From assembly GCF_003994465.1 (NCBI RefSeq), contig NZ_RZNX01000004.1, forward strand, positions 201,997-265,996: 64,000 nt of DNA. Reading direction: 5' to 3'. The translations under genes were made by a program, and so were the position numbers. Source of the stretch: Paenibacillus zeisoli (GTDB lineage: Bacteria; Bacillota; Bacilli; Paenibacillales; Paenibacillaceae). The notes under the pieces were generated by a model. It saw only the letters and a program-made list of their open reading frames with translations. It had not been told where the DNA came from and made no database searches. Of the stretch, positions 19,497 through 27,686 are shown piece by piece (the first letter of the stretch is position 1; each line of letters opens with the position of its first letter).

Positions 19497-19593
19497 GTCT
19501 GTCTAAATCCAACAACCGGGAGCGCAATTTATCCTGGCAGCTCGGTCTGGATTAAGTGACTTAGGGACACTATATTAACTGGAGGTGCTAATG

Positions 19594-20382
19594 ATGAATC
19601 TGGGTCTATCAGACAAATCAGTTTTTGTGGCAGCAGCTAGCAAAGGATTAGGCAAAGCCAGTGCGTTAGCCTTCGCACAGGAAGGTGCACGGGTAACCAT
19701 AGCTAGCCGGAATGAGGAGCAGCTTACAAGCGCCCGGGAAGAGATTCTTGCTGCAACCGGGCATAAAGTGAACACTTTGCGTATGGATGTCACTGATGAG
19801 GAGGAGATCCGCCGGGCGATCAAGGCCACTGCCGATTCCCAAGGGGGCCTGGATGTTTTGGTCACAAATGCTGGGGGACCGCCGGGAGGAAACTTTGCCG
19901 ATATGCGCGATGAAGATTGGCAAAGAGGATTTGAACTTAATTTGCTGAGTGTAATCCGCATGATCCGGGAAGCAGTACCCTATATGAAATCCGCAGGAGG
20001 AGGAAGGATTGTCAATCTGGCTTCCACATCAATTAAGCAGCCAATCGCTGGACTTATTCTATCCAATGTATTTCGTGCAGGAGTCCAATCGCTGGCCAAG
20101 ACACTGGCAGAAGATCTAGCCAAGGATGGGATCCTGATCAATACGATTGCCCCTGGGCGAATTGCAACGGACCGGATTACCGAGCTGGATTCAGCGCGTG
20201 CGGCGAATAAAGGAACTTCGCTTGAATCTATCCAGGCTGAGGCTGTTCAAGCCATCCCGCTTGGGCGAATGGGGACTCCGGAGGAATTTGCGCGCATGGT
20301 AACTTTCTATGGTTCATTTGCGAATACATATGTGACAGGTCAATCCATTATGGTGGATGGCGGGATGCTGAGGGGCTTATAA
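19594..20382 (+). CDS. Atypical short-chain dehydrogenase/reductase (BKR-like)
   Basis: SDR-fold protein of 262 aa. It resembles the subgroup of beta-ketoacyl-ACP-reductase-like proteins that lack the standard signatures. The cofactor loop reads AASKGLG (14-20) with Ala where the first Gly of TGxxxGxG is normal. At the YxxxK site it has Ser157 and Arg161 (SNVFR), 13 residues after Ser144. NAGG (92-95) and the C-terminal GQSIMVDGG are conserved. Catalysis, if any, must differ from classical SDRs; the substrate is unknown. GGAGG is 8 bases before ATG 19594; ATG 19591 is also possible. It is monocistronic between two terminators. Confidence 0.88.
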   Translation: MNLGLSDKSVFVAAASKGLGKASALAFAQEGARVTIASRNEEQLTSAREEILAATGHKVNTLRMDVTDEEEIRRAIKATADSQGGLDVLVTNAGGPPGGNFADMRDEDWQRGFELNLLSVIRMIREAVPYMKSAGGGRIVNLASTSIKQPIAGLILSNVFRAGVQSLAKTLAEDLAKDGILINTIAPGRIATDRITELDSARAANKGTSLESIQAEAVQAIPLGRMGTPEEFARMVTFYGSFANTYVTGQSIMVDGGMLRGL

Positions 20383-20421
20383 ATCGCAGGGCATGCTAAG
20401 GCAGCTAACATATTACCAACC

Positions 20422-20454
20422 AACCTTCTACACCTTAGGGTAGGAGGTTTTTTT
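20422..20454 (+). terminator. Rho-independent terminator after the SDR gene
   Basis: Stem AACCTTCTAC / GTAGGAGGTT with one G-U pair, followed by seven T. Confidence 0.88.
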
Positions 20455-20525
20455 ATCTCATTTTGGATACCTTATTTTTCCTTTCTGGGATAAAATTATA
20501 GTTAAAATGATGAAGGAGGATGCTT

Positions 20526-20987
20526 ATGTCACCCCTTGTATTCAGATCTGGCCGGGACCGGTTCTACGTCACTGTGTGGGTTGGCACTCTTGTGCTGATC
20601 ACGTTATCACTATTTGCTCCACTGCTGTTCACACCTATCGTTTATTTACAGCTTGTTATCGTTGGCGTCATTGATGTGCTTGTGACCGGCTTATTAATTT
20701 GGTTGGTCGCCGACCTTAAATATGTCCTGACAGAGGAGCACTTATTAATTAAGGGAGGGTTCATTAAGTCTAGAATCCACTATAACGACATCACCAGGAT
20801 CACCAGAAATCCAGGGATCTGGGCCGGTTACCGGATGTTATTCTCGCGGGATGCTATTGAAGTGCATTATAAGACCGGACTTTGGGGCAGCGTGATTATA
20901 TCCCCTGAAGAGAAGGAGGCGTTCATAGAAGAGCTTAAACGAAGAAATGACCGTATCCATATTGAACCTCTGGAAAAGAAGCTATAG
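20526..20987 (+). CDS. Membrane protein with bacterial PH domain (YyaB-like)
   Basis: A 153-aa protein with two hydrophobic segments (about 14-34 and 38-62) followed by a C-terminal PH-like domain (about 70-148: YVLTEEHLLIKGGFIKSRIHY...ISPEEKEAFIEELKRR). This arrangement fits the bacterial PH family bPH_4 (YyaB-like). The molecular role is unknown. AAGGAGGA lies 5-6 bases before ATG 20526; an ATG at 20520 overlaps that site and is disfavoured. It appears to be a single gene. Confidence 0.82.
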   Translation: MSPLVFRSGRDRFYVTVWVGTLVLITLSLFAPLLFTPIVYLQLVIVGVIDVLVTGLLIWLVADLKYVLTEEHLLIKGGFIKSRIHYNDITRITRNPGIWAGYRMLFSRDAIEVHYKTGLWGSVIISPEEKEAFIEELKRRNDRIHIEPLEKKL

Positions 20988-21072
20988 CAATCTACATAAC
21001 ATGGATTTTACATTTAGAGCTTATAGTGAAATAAGCACAAATTAATTACGGTTACCTGAGGAGGATGAGCTA

Positions 21073-21807
21073 GTGTCTTTAATCAATTTCGCGCATCGGG
21101 GAGCGGCGGGTCACTGCCCGGAGAATACGATGATATCATTCCAGAGAAGTATAGAACTCGGAGCTACGGGGATAGAGACCGACGTACAGATGACCCGGGA
21201 TGGGCATCTGGTGCTGATTCATGATGAGACGCTGCAGCGTACAGCCGGCTCACCGGAGTGGGTGAAAGATCTGACGCTGGAGCAGTTGAAGCTGAAGGAA
21301 GTGGGGGCGTGGTTCCATGAAGACTTCCGTGGTGAAGCGATCCCGACTCTTGAACAGCTGCTTGAGCTTGCACAGAAGCATGAAATTATCGTGAATCTGG
21401 AGCTCAAGAACGGGATTGTGCAGTACCCGGAAATAGAATCAAAGGTCATCGAGGCGGTAAGAAAGTTCGGTCTTTCCGAACGGATTATTATATCAAGCTT
21501 TAATCACTACTCTCTTGTCCTGTGCAAGAAGATTGCCCCGGATATACGTACCGGTATTCTATATATGGAAGGGCTCTATGAGCCTTGGAACTATGCGGCT
21601 GGAATCGGGGCCGATGCCCTTCACGCTTTCAAATATGCGGTCACACCTGAGCTTGCGGCAGAAGCTGCCCGGCATGGGATTCCCTATCATTCTTTCACTG
21701 TGAATGACTCTGCCGAGATGAAAGCTCTTATGGATGCAGGTGTCGCGGGAATTATAACCGATTATCCGGATCGTCTGGCCGCCCTGTTAGCTGAAGCAGG
21801 AGGTTAA
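21073..21807 (+). CDS. Glycerophosphodiester phosphodiesterase
   Basis: GDPD-family TIM-barrel enzyme of 244 aa that hydrolyses glycerophosphodiesters to glycerol-3-phosphate and an alcohol. It has no signal peptide, so it acts in the cytoplasm (UgpQ-like). Active-site residues are visible: His8/Arg9 (HRGA), Glu35 and Asp37 (GIETDVQM) and His50 (LIHDET). The start is GTG, 7 bases after GAGGAGG. The MFS gene begins 3 bases after its stop, so the two are co-transcribed and the transporter may handle a related compound. Confidence 0.93.
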   Translation: MSLINFAHRGAAGHCPENTMISFQRSIELGATGIETDVQMTRDGHLVLIHDETLQRTAGSPEWVKDLTLEQLKLKEVGAWFHEDFRGEAIPTLEQLLELAQKHEIIVNLELKNGIVQYPEIESKVIEAVRKFGLSERIIISSFNHYSLVLCKKIAPDIRTGILYMEGLYEPWNYAAGIGADALHAFKYAVTPELAAEAARHGIPYHSFTVNDSAEMKALMDAGVAGIITDYPDRLAALLAEAGG

Positions 21808-21810
21808 TGG

Positions 21811-23007
21811 ATGAAGAAAACATGGCTGCTGGGTCTTGGCTTTTTTAGTATCAGTCTGACCTGGGCACTCTACAATGCTTTTGTCCCTTTATTTCTGGAC
21901 GATTATTTAACCAGTGCCTCGATGATCGGATTCATGATGACCATTGATAACTATCTGGCTTTGTTCATCCAACCGTGGATTGGCTACCGCAGTGATAAGA
22001 CACAGACCAGATATGGCAGACGGATGCCGTATCTGCTTATCGGTATGCCTCTTGCCGCTGTATTCGTTACGCTGATTCCGTGGTACACGAGTCTTCCTAT
22101 TCTGGTTGTATTCATGGTGCTGATGAATCTCTCCATGAGTCTCTTCCGTTCCCCAACGGTTGCCTTGATGCCGGATATTACACCAGAACGGCAGCGGACG
22201 AAGGCGAATGGGGTTATTAATTTGATGGGTGGGCTTGGCTCCGTTCTCGCTTTCGGGGTAGGTTCGTCGCTGTATGGAATAGGCTCTTATCTGCCATTTT
22301 TAGGGGCAGGTGTAGTGATGCTTCTATCCATGTTTGTACTCAAGTACTTCATTCAGGAGCCCCAGGCGATGGGATATACCGAGGGTGCTGTGAAGAAGCC
22401 GCCTGTCCGGATCAAGGATCAGCTGGATATCACAACATACCTGATCCTGCTTGCGATCTTCTTCTGGTTCGTGGCTTACCAAGGAGTAGAGGCCTTATTT
22501 ACCTTGTACGGGACCAAGTACTTAGGCATGTCTGATAAAGCAGCATCCTTCTCGCTGACGTTCTTCTCCCTGGCCTTTCTTATATTTGCGCTGCCCAGCG
22601 GCTGGCTTGGGGCGAAGTACGGCAAGAAACGGATTATATCGGCGGGGGTAGTTGGACTGCTTCTCGTGTTCGGCGCCATTATTTTTGTACAGTCAACCCT
22701 GCTGCTTAGGGTACTCCTCATCGTTGGCGGAGTCTTCTGGGCATGCATCAACATTAACTCTTACCCTTGGATTGTCTCGACAGGCAGGGAAGAGAGCATT
22801 GGGACAAGGACAGGGCTGTATTATTTGGTCTCCTCGCTCGCAGCTATTATTTCTCCTCCACTGATGGGCTTGATGATGGATATGTTCGGTTATAGGGTTC
22901 TGTTCATCGCATCTTCGACAGGTCTTGTACTGGCATTCCTGTGCCTCCTTGGGATTAGACAGAACGCCGCTGAGCTGCATGCTGAGCCTTCGGCTCCGAA
23001 TCTGTGA
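21811..23007 (+). CDS. MFS transporter (SLC45/GPH-like)
   Basis: Twelve-segment major facilitator of 398 aa. The loop after the second helix reads GYRSDKTQTRYGRRMPYL, the R-S-D-x(6)-GRR-x-P pattern of the SLC45/sugar-cation symporter-like group. AGGAGG lies 7 bases before the ATG, 3 bases behind the GDPD gene. The substrate cannot be read from sequence; a sugar, polyol or the GDPD substrate are reasonable guesses from family and operon. Confidence 0.85.
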   Translation: MKKTWLLGLGFFSISLTWALYNAFVPLFLDDYLTSASMIGFMMTIDNYLALFIQPWIGYRSDKTQTRYGRRMPYLLIGMPLAAVFVTLIPWYTSLPILVVFMVLMNLSMSLFRSPTVALMPDITPERQRTKANGVINLMGGLGSVLAFGVGSSLYGIGSYLPFLGAGVVMLLSMFVLKYFIQEPQAMGYTEGAVKKPPVRIKDQLDITTYLILLAIFFWFVAYQGVEALFTLYGTKYLGMSDKAASFSLTFFSLAFLIFALPSGWLGAKYGKKRIISAGVVGLLLVFGAIIFVQSTLLLRVLLIVGGVFWACININSYPWIVSTGREESIGTRTGLYYLVSSLAAIISPPLMGLMMDMFGYRVLFIASSTGLVLAFLCLLGIRQNAAELHAEPSAPNL

Positions 23008-23055
23008 ACCGAATGCAATCACGTATTCTAACTTTAAAGAAAGGGTGAGGTTGAC

Positions 23056-23634
23056 ATGAATAGCCACCTAAATTATCTGGATAGTGTTAAAAGTCAGTTT
23101 AAATATTATAAAAGGCTTGGGGAAAAAGCCATCGAGCAGCTGGAGCCCGAGCAGCTGTTCACGACCTATAATGATGACACCAACAGTATTGCAACGATAG
23201 TGAAGCATATGAGTGGGAATATGCTGTCCAGATGGACTCATTTCTTAACAGAAGATGGGGAGAAACCTTGGCGGGACCGGGACGGGGAATTTGAGCAGGA
23301 TATCATTGTGAATAAAGAGTCGCTTATGGAGAAATGGGAGGCGGGCTGGGCTTGTCTGTTTGAGGCACTGGACTCACTTCGTCCGGATCAGCTGCTGGAC
23401 ATTATCTATATCCGCAACGAGGGACATACGGTGATCGAGGCGATCAACCGGCAGCTTGCTCATTATCCTTACCATGTCGGACAGATTATATATGCGGCCA
23501 AGCTGCTTAAGCATGGCAGCTGGCTGAGCCTGTCTGTTCCAAGGAACAGCTCCAGCAGCTATAATGCGGAGAAATTCTCCAATGAAAGAGTGGTTAGGAA
23601 CTTTACGGTAGAAGAGCTGAAGAAGCTCGAGTAG
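23056..23634 (+). CDS. DinB-like DUF1572 protein
   Basis: A 192-aa four-helix protein of the DinB/YfiT superfamily, DUF1572 type. The three histidines expected to bind a metal are His51 (KHMSGN), His136 and His140 (HYPYHVGQI). Members with known activity are thiol-dependent transferases, but this subgroup has no assigned reaction. GGGTGAGG precedes the ATG by about 6 bases. It sits 48 bases after the MFS gene and is closed by a terminator, so it may belong to that operon. Confidence 0.87.
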   Translation: MNSHLNYLDSVKSQFKYYKRLGEKAIEQLEPEQLFTTYNDDTNSIATIVKHMSGNMLSRWTHFLTEDGEKPWRDRDGEFEQDIIVNKESLMEKWEAGWACLFEALDSLRPDQLLDIIYIRNEGHTVIEAINRQLAHYPYHVGQIIYAAKLLKHGSWLSLSVPRNSSSSYNAEKFSNERVVRNFTVEELKKLE

Positions 23635-23654
23635 CCCTAGTTTATTTTTATTAG

Positions 23655-23682
23655 CCGGAGCCCGCAGGGGCTTCGGTTTTTT
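23655..23682 (+). terminator. Rho-independent terminator
   Basis: Stem CCGGAGCCC / GGGCTTCGG (one G-U pair) with loop GCAG and six T. Confidence 0.88.
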
Positions 23683-23885
23683 GCGTTTCCAATCCAGTTT
23701 TAAAATATTTTAATCTTAAATCCACATTACAAAGCTTACATATTGCGAAAATACATGTATAATTATGGAAAAAGGGATAGATACTTGAAGTCCTCAACAT
23801 CATCTGACTTACTAAGCTTGGTATCCTCAAGCGAGGCTAACCGATCTTCAGTAAGGAACATATGAATCTCTTATCATAATGTCAA

Positions 23886-23914
23886 TTGTAAAGTCTGAGC
23901 GTGACTACTATAAT
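23886..23914 (+). promoter_or_regulatory. SigA-type promoter of the DUF2500-GNAT operon
   Basis: TTGTAA and TATAAT are exactly 17 bases apart. Transcription would start near 23921, only about 14 bases before the ATG, so the ribosome site AAAGG (23920-23924) would be at the very 5' end. An alternative lies at 23736-23763 (TTACAT, 16, TATAAT), giving a longer leader. Confidence 0.6.
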
Positions 23915-23934
23915 GACAGAAAGGCTGTGCAGCC

Positions 23935-24351
23935 ATGGATAACATTTACAGATTCGGACCCGATGGTTTCTTTGAGTTTCTGGATGAGGTTCCCTTGTGG
24001 TTCAAGATTTTTGGAGGTACACTGCTGTTTGTTGTTATAGGGACATTTGCGTATGCCATTATTAAAGGATTATTGGTATGGTCGGCTAATAATAGCAAGA
24101 ATCTATTAACGAAACAAGCTGTGGTTGTGTCCAAGAGAATGGAAGTTTGGGGAGGAGCAGGGAATTCAACTCCATCAACGAATTATTATATTACGTTTGA
24201 ACTTGAGAATGGAGCCCGGCTCGAATTCCAAATGGCCGCACGCGAATACGGTCTGCTGGTCGAGAAGGATGAAGGCGAGATTACCTATCAGGGTGCAAGA
24301 TTCATGAACTTCAACCGCAGAATTAGAAAGGAATACAAACAATATGGCTAA
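23935..24351 (+). CDS. DUF2500 membrane protein
   Basis: A 138-aa protein with one membrane segment (about 25-50) and a C-terminal soluble domain (about 60-135) with the DUF2500 pattern: VVSKRMEVWGG, NYYITFELENG, EYGLLVEKDEGEITYQGARF. The function of the family is unknown. AAAGG is 10 bases before the ATG. The last 8 bases overlap the GNAT gene, so the pair is translationally coupled. Confidence 0.88.
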   Translation: MDNIYRFGPDGFFEFLDEVPLWFKIFGGTLLFVVIGTFAYAIIKGLLVWSANNSKNLLTKQAVVVSKRMEVWGGAGNSTPSTNYYITFELENGARLEFQMAAREYGLLVEKDEGEITYQGARFMNFNRRIRKEYKQYG

Positions 24352-24811
24352 TAACTACAGGGTGCATCAGGCATCTATTGAGGATCTAGATGAACTTGCT
24401 AAATTGTTCGACGAGTACAGAGTTTTCTACGGACAAGCCTCAGATATTGAAGGAGCAAGAGGCTTCTTGTTCGACCGCTTTGAGCATCAGGAATCCATTA
24501 TATTCTGTGTGCGGAATTCGGATACAAGGCAGATAATCGGGTTCACGCAGCTGTACCCCCTGTTCTCTTCAATCTCCATGAGAAGGCTGCTGCTTCTGAA
24601 TGATCTGTATGTGGATGAAGCCTACCGGAAGCAGGGAATCGGTCAGCTGCTGCTGGATGTCGCTAAGGATTATGCGGGCAAGGTACGTGCCAAAGGATTG
24701 CAATTATCCACGGCGGTGACGAATAGCACTGCACAATCCCTATATGAGCGAAATGGTTACGTCAGAGATCATGAATTCTATCATTACTTCCTGGGCGTTC
24801 AACCGACATGA
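24344..24811 (+). CDS. GNAT family N-acetyltransferase
   Basis: A 155-aa acetyltransferase. The acetyl-CoA motif is in LYVDEAYRKQGIGQLLL (about 88-104) and the family C-terminal strand LSTAVTNSTAQSLYERNGY follows. The substrate is unknown. It starts inside the end of the DUF2500 gene with AAAGGAA upstream, and converges on the YqcI/YcgG gene with only 8 bases between. Confidence 0.9.
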   Translation: MANNYRVHQASIEDLDELAKLFDEYRVFYGQASDIEGARGFLFDRFEHQESIIFCVRNSDTRQIIGFTQLYPLFSSISMRRLLLLNDLYVDEAYRKQGIGQLLLDVAKDYAGKVRAKGLQLSTAVTNSTAQSLYERNGYVRDHEFYHYFLGVQPT

Positions 24812-24819
24812 GAACGGAT

Positions 24820-25593
24820 CTAATCTGTGGATGAGTGATTTCCTGCCTTGGTCTTGCTGGACCTTCCATGAGAGAAGGGGCATGAACTGGCGGTTGTATC
24901 ATTATCCCTAAGAAAATACTGCTTCCACTCGTAATTGTCTTCTGCCCCATACAGCTTGAGGTCCGGATGAGGACCAATCGTATCATAAGCTTCAAGCCTT
25001 TCCCTGATCAGCGGTTTCAGCATTTGAACCTGCTTCGGCACTTTATTGAACTCGGTCAATACCCATCTGGGTGTAAGAGCGAGCATGAAGAAAGGAAAGT
25101 GCCGGCTTTGACGCCGGAAATGAGCAGGAGTTGCACAGTAGACGAAATAGGACTCCTCATGGAAGCAGAACTCCCATACATGGCTGGATGGATCTTCTGG
25201 TATATGCTGCGGCCATTCCCGCTTGTCCTCTTGTGCAGTCCTGCTCAGCAGATCCCAGAACAAGGATTCATATTGTTCCACGGCGAACTTATTCTTGAGG
25301 TCATTCGGAGTTTGGAAGAATAGAATCAGTGACGTATATTTACCGAACTGCCGGGAGTTGTCGGTATAGTCTCTAATGAGTTCGGCCACAATCCGTTCGG
25401 CATCGGCGCTGCGGGGATCTGTGACAAAGCCATATCTCAGGTGGCTGTGCGTGAACCCGATTGTCGCGGGAATGCAGGGGAATTTCTCTTCTCGGTTCGT
25501 CATCTTTGCGGCAAAAGCATGATAAGCAGCAATCTGCCAGTCTTCCTGAGGGACAGAGTGACCCTCCATCATCTGATTATCATAAAGAATCAT
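24820..25593 (-). CDS. YqcI/YcgG family protein
   Basis: A 257-aa cytoplasmic protein of the YqcI/YcgG family. Family features include FPCIPATIGF near residue 35, the conserved HVWEFCFHEESYFVYCATPAHFRRQSR centre and the CPFSHGRS motif near the end. The function is unknown. ATG 25593 was chosen because AAGGAG lies 8 bases upstream; the 35 codons before it look non-coding. It is transcribed toward the GNAT gene and has no evident operon partner. Confidence 0.87.
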   Translation of the reverse strand: MILYDNQMMEGHSVPQEDWQIAAYHAFAAKMTNREEKFPCIPATIGFTHSHLRYGFVTDPRSADAERIVAELIRDYTDNSRQFGKYTSLILFFQTPNDLKNKFAVEQYESLFWDLLSRTAQEDKREWPQHIPEDPSSHVWEFCFHEESYFVYCATPAHFRRQSRHFPFFMLALTPRWVLTEFNKVPKQVQMLKPLIRERLEAYDTIGPHPDLKLYGAEDNYEWKQYFLRDNDTTASSCPFSHGRSSKTKAGNHSSTD

Positions 25594-25768
25594 CTGCAGC
25601 ACTCCTTTATGACAGATTATGAGAATGAAGGGAAGCGGGTGACTGTCCCGCCTGAAGAACTTTGACTGGCATCCGGGTTGGGACATGCAGAGGTACATAT
25701 TTTATTAGATGGCAGGATACTTCTACCGGCTGCTGCCTTCCATACAGTCAGAAAGAGAGGTCGGAACG

Positions 25769-26143
25769 ATGACGTTTACCATAATGCTCATGGTGTTGCT
25801 TTTAACAGGGGCTGTTGTGGTTCCTTTATTGGTAATTGAGGTCAACAGAAGAAGAGAGATTACTTCGGAATTTGATCGATCATTCTTTAATTATACTTGG
25901 GTGTCACTGGGAATACAGGCACTGTTCCTGGTCCTGTTCCTAACAGATACGCTTCAGCTGCTTGAAATTTGGGGTCATGTGATTTGGCTGCTGGCCGTGT
26001 TAGCAGGTCTGTACATCTGCGTGTATGGAATTTGGAAAAGAACCAAGAACCGCAAGAACGTGATCCTGTTTCTGCTTACAGGCGGGATTAGTGTAATTCT
26101 TGGATTTTTGTATGTGTTAGGCTTATTTATAACTAGTATGTAA
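25769..26143 (+). CDS. Small four-segment membrane protein, unknown
   Basis: A 124-aa hydrophobic protein with about four predicted membrane segments (roughly 3-22, 45-66, 70-90 and 100-122) and a basic loop (VNRRREITSEFDRSF) after the first. I do not recognise the family. ATG 25769 follows AGAGAGG at 8 bases; the in-frame start at 25709 lacks a binding site. A bidirectional terminator follows, shared with the convergent rhodanese gene. Confidence 0.7.
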   Translation: MTFTIMLMVLLLTGAVVVPLLVIEVNRRREITSEFDRSFFNYTWVSLGIQALFLVLFLTDTLQLLEIWGHVIWLLAVLAGLYICVYGIWKRTKNRKNVILFLLTGGISVILGFLYVLGLFITSM

Positions 26144-26169
26144 TCAGGCATAATGCTATTGTAATTTGC

Positions 26170-26223
26170 AAAAAGGCCCTGAGCCGGACTCCGAATGATC
26201 GGGCCGGGCTCAGGGCTCTTTTT
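26170..26223. terminator. Bidirectional terminator
   Basis: Long stem (GGCCCTGAGCC.GG with CCGGGCTCAGGGCT, interrupted) flanked by an A run on the left and a T run on the right. It serves the small membrane protein gene (+) and the rhodanese gene (-). Confidence 0.9.
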
Positions 26224-26242
26224 ATACACTAGATTCGATTAA

Positions 26243-26620
26243 TTATTTCCGTTCGAGCTGCTGAGGGTTAAAAGTCTCGATGACATTTTCGCGGCCGCCG
26301 ATGACTTCTTTGTCCCAATTCAGCATGCCTCCTTCATAATTGTGAACCTTGTTAAAGCCTTGGTTCTGGAAGAACTTCGTAACCTGGAAGCTGCGTCCGC
26401 CGCTGCGGCATACAAAGACATACTCGCGGTCTTTATCGAAGTCGTTAATATAAGCGGCAATTTCCCCCATAGGTATCAGTGGAACGGAAGGAATATGCGC
26501 GTCCTCGTATTCTTCCAATTCCCTTACGTCAATGACCAGCACGTTTCGCTCCTTGTCGTGAAGAAGGTCGTACAGCTCATCGCGATCCACATGGGATACA
26601 CCCTCAATTATTCTGCTCAT
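26243..26620 (-). CDS. Rhodanese-like sulfurtransferase
   Basis: Single-domain rhodanese of 125 aa. The persulfide-forming cysteine is Cys71 in the loop CRSGGRS; DVRELEEYEDAHIP is the conserved N-terminal motif. ATG 26620 gives the normal domain start, with AAAGGTGG about 11 bases upstream. The gene begins 26 bases after the cysteine synthase stop, so the two are co-transcribed. This suggests sulfur carried between cysteine metabolism and acceptors, but the acceptor is unknown. Confidence 0.9.
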   Translation of the reverse strand: MSRIIEGVSHVDRDELYDLLHDKERNVLVIDVRELEEYEDAHIPSVPLIPMGEIAAYINDFDKDREYVFVCRSGGRSFQVTKFFQNQGFNKVHNYEGGMLNWDKEVIGGRENVIETFNPQQLERK

Positions 26621-26646
26621 TTCTCCAATCTCCACCTTTCCCTGTC

Positions 26647-27567
26647 TCAAAAAATATCCATACTCAGGTACCGCTCTCCTGTATCCGGAGCAATGCATAG
26701 TATTCTTTTCCCCTGACCAAGCTTCTTGGCCAACTGGATTGCAGTCCAGACCGTTGCCCCGGCAGATGGACCAACCAGGATACCCTCTTGGCTGGCAAGC
26801 AGGCGGGTGGTCTCAAGTGCATCCTCATCAGCAACTTGTACAATTTCATCATACACATTTGTATTCAAAATGGAAGGGACAAAGCCGGGGCTTGTTCCTA
26901 CGAGCTTATGAGGGCCGGGTACCCCGCCTGAGAGAACAGGAGAGCCCTTGGGCTCTACCACATAGATCTGGATACCAGGGAGATGCTTACGCAGTACTTC
27001 GCCGGTTCCCGTGATCGTGCCTCCTGTTCCGGATGAAGCTACAAAGACATCAAGCTGGCCCTCCATCTGTTCGATAATCTCCAGGGCTGTAGTCCCTCGG
27101 TGAGCGTCCGGATTAGCCGGATTCTCGAACTGCTGAGGGATGAAGCTTCCCGGAATCTGTGTCTGCAGCTCCAATGCTTTGGCGATCGCTCCAGGCATCC
27201 GCTCGGCAGCTGGGGTCAGAACGACTTCTGCCCCGTAGGCTTTCAGAATGTTAATCCGTTCCGCAGTCATATTATCAGGCATGACCAGAATCGCACGGTA
27301 TCCCTTTGCAGCCGCGTTCATGGCCAGCCCGATTCCGGTATTTCCGCTAGTCGGTTCAATCAGGGTTGAACCCGGTTTAAGTAAGCCTTCCTGCTCAGCC
27401 CTATTAATCATATGATAAGCTGCCCGGTCTTTCACGCTGCGGCTTGGATTGAAATATTCAAGCTTAACATATACCTCGGCATCATGAGTCCCAACTAGCC
27501 GGTTCAGTCTGACTGCGGGAGTATCTCCGATCAGCTCCGTAATGCTATTCACTACTTTCGGGGACAA
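26647..27567 (-). CDS. Cysteine synthase (O-acetylserine sulfhydrylase family)
   Basis: PLP fold-II enzyme of 306 aa that makes cysteine from O-acetylserine and sulfide (CysK/CysM family). The Schiff-base lysine is Lys46 in PSRSVKDR; PTSGNTGIGLAM binds the substrate carboxylate and SSGTGGTITGTG the PLP phosphate. The Arg in PSRSVKDR, where PGGSVKDR or PSGSVKDR is usual, is slightly atypical. Translation starts at TTG with AGAAAGGCGGT about 10 bases upstream. A SigA-like promoter lies 34 bases before the start. A rhodanese gene follows. Confidence 0.92.
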   Translation of the reverse strand: MSPKVVNSITELIGDTPAVRLNRLVGTHDAEVYVKLEYFNPSRSVKDRAAYHMINRAEQEGLLKPGSTLIEPTSGNTGIGLAMNAAAKGYRAILVMPDNMTAERINILKAYGAEVVLTPAAERMPGAIAKALELQTQIPGSFIPQQFENPANPDAHRGTTALEIIEQMEGQLDVFVASSGTGGTITGTGEVLRKHLPGIQIYVVEPKGSPVLSGGVPGPHKLVGTSPGFVPSILNTNVYDEIVQVADEDALETTRLLASQEGILVGPSAGATVWTAIQLAKKLGQGKRILCIAPDTGERYLSMDIF

Positions 27568-27600
27568 GAGAAGACCGCCTTTCTCAACTGTGATTGGTAT

Positions 27601-27629
27601 ATTGTAACGATTAAAGCTGGAGCATTCAA
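27601..27629 (-). promoter_or_regulatory. Candidate promoter of the cysteine synthase-rhodanese operon
   Basis: On the minus strand TTGAAT and TACAAT are 17 bases apart. No T-box or S-box-like leader was found between it and the gene. Confidence 0.5.
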
Positions 27630-27686
27630 GCTCCTCTGATTATAGTTCTTCCGACGTCCGTAGGGCTTTAGTCGTAGTTGTCAAGT

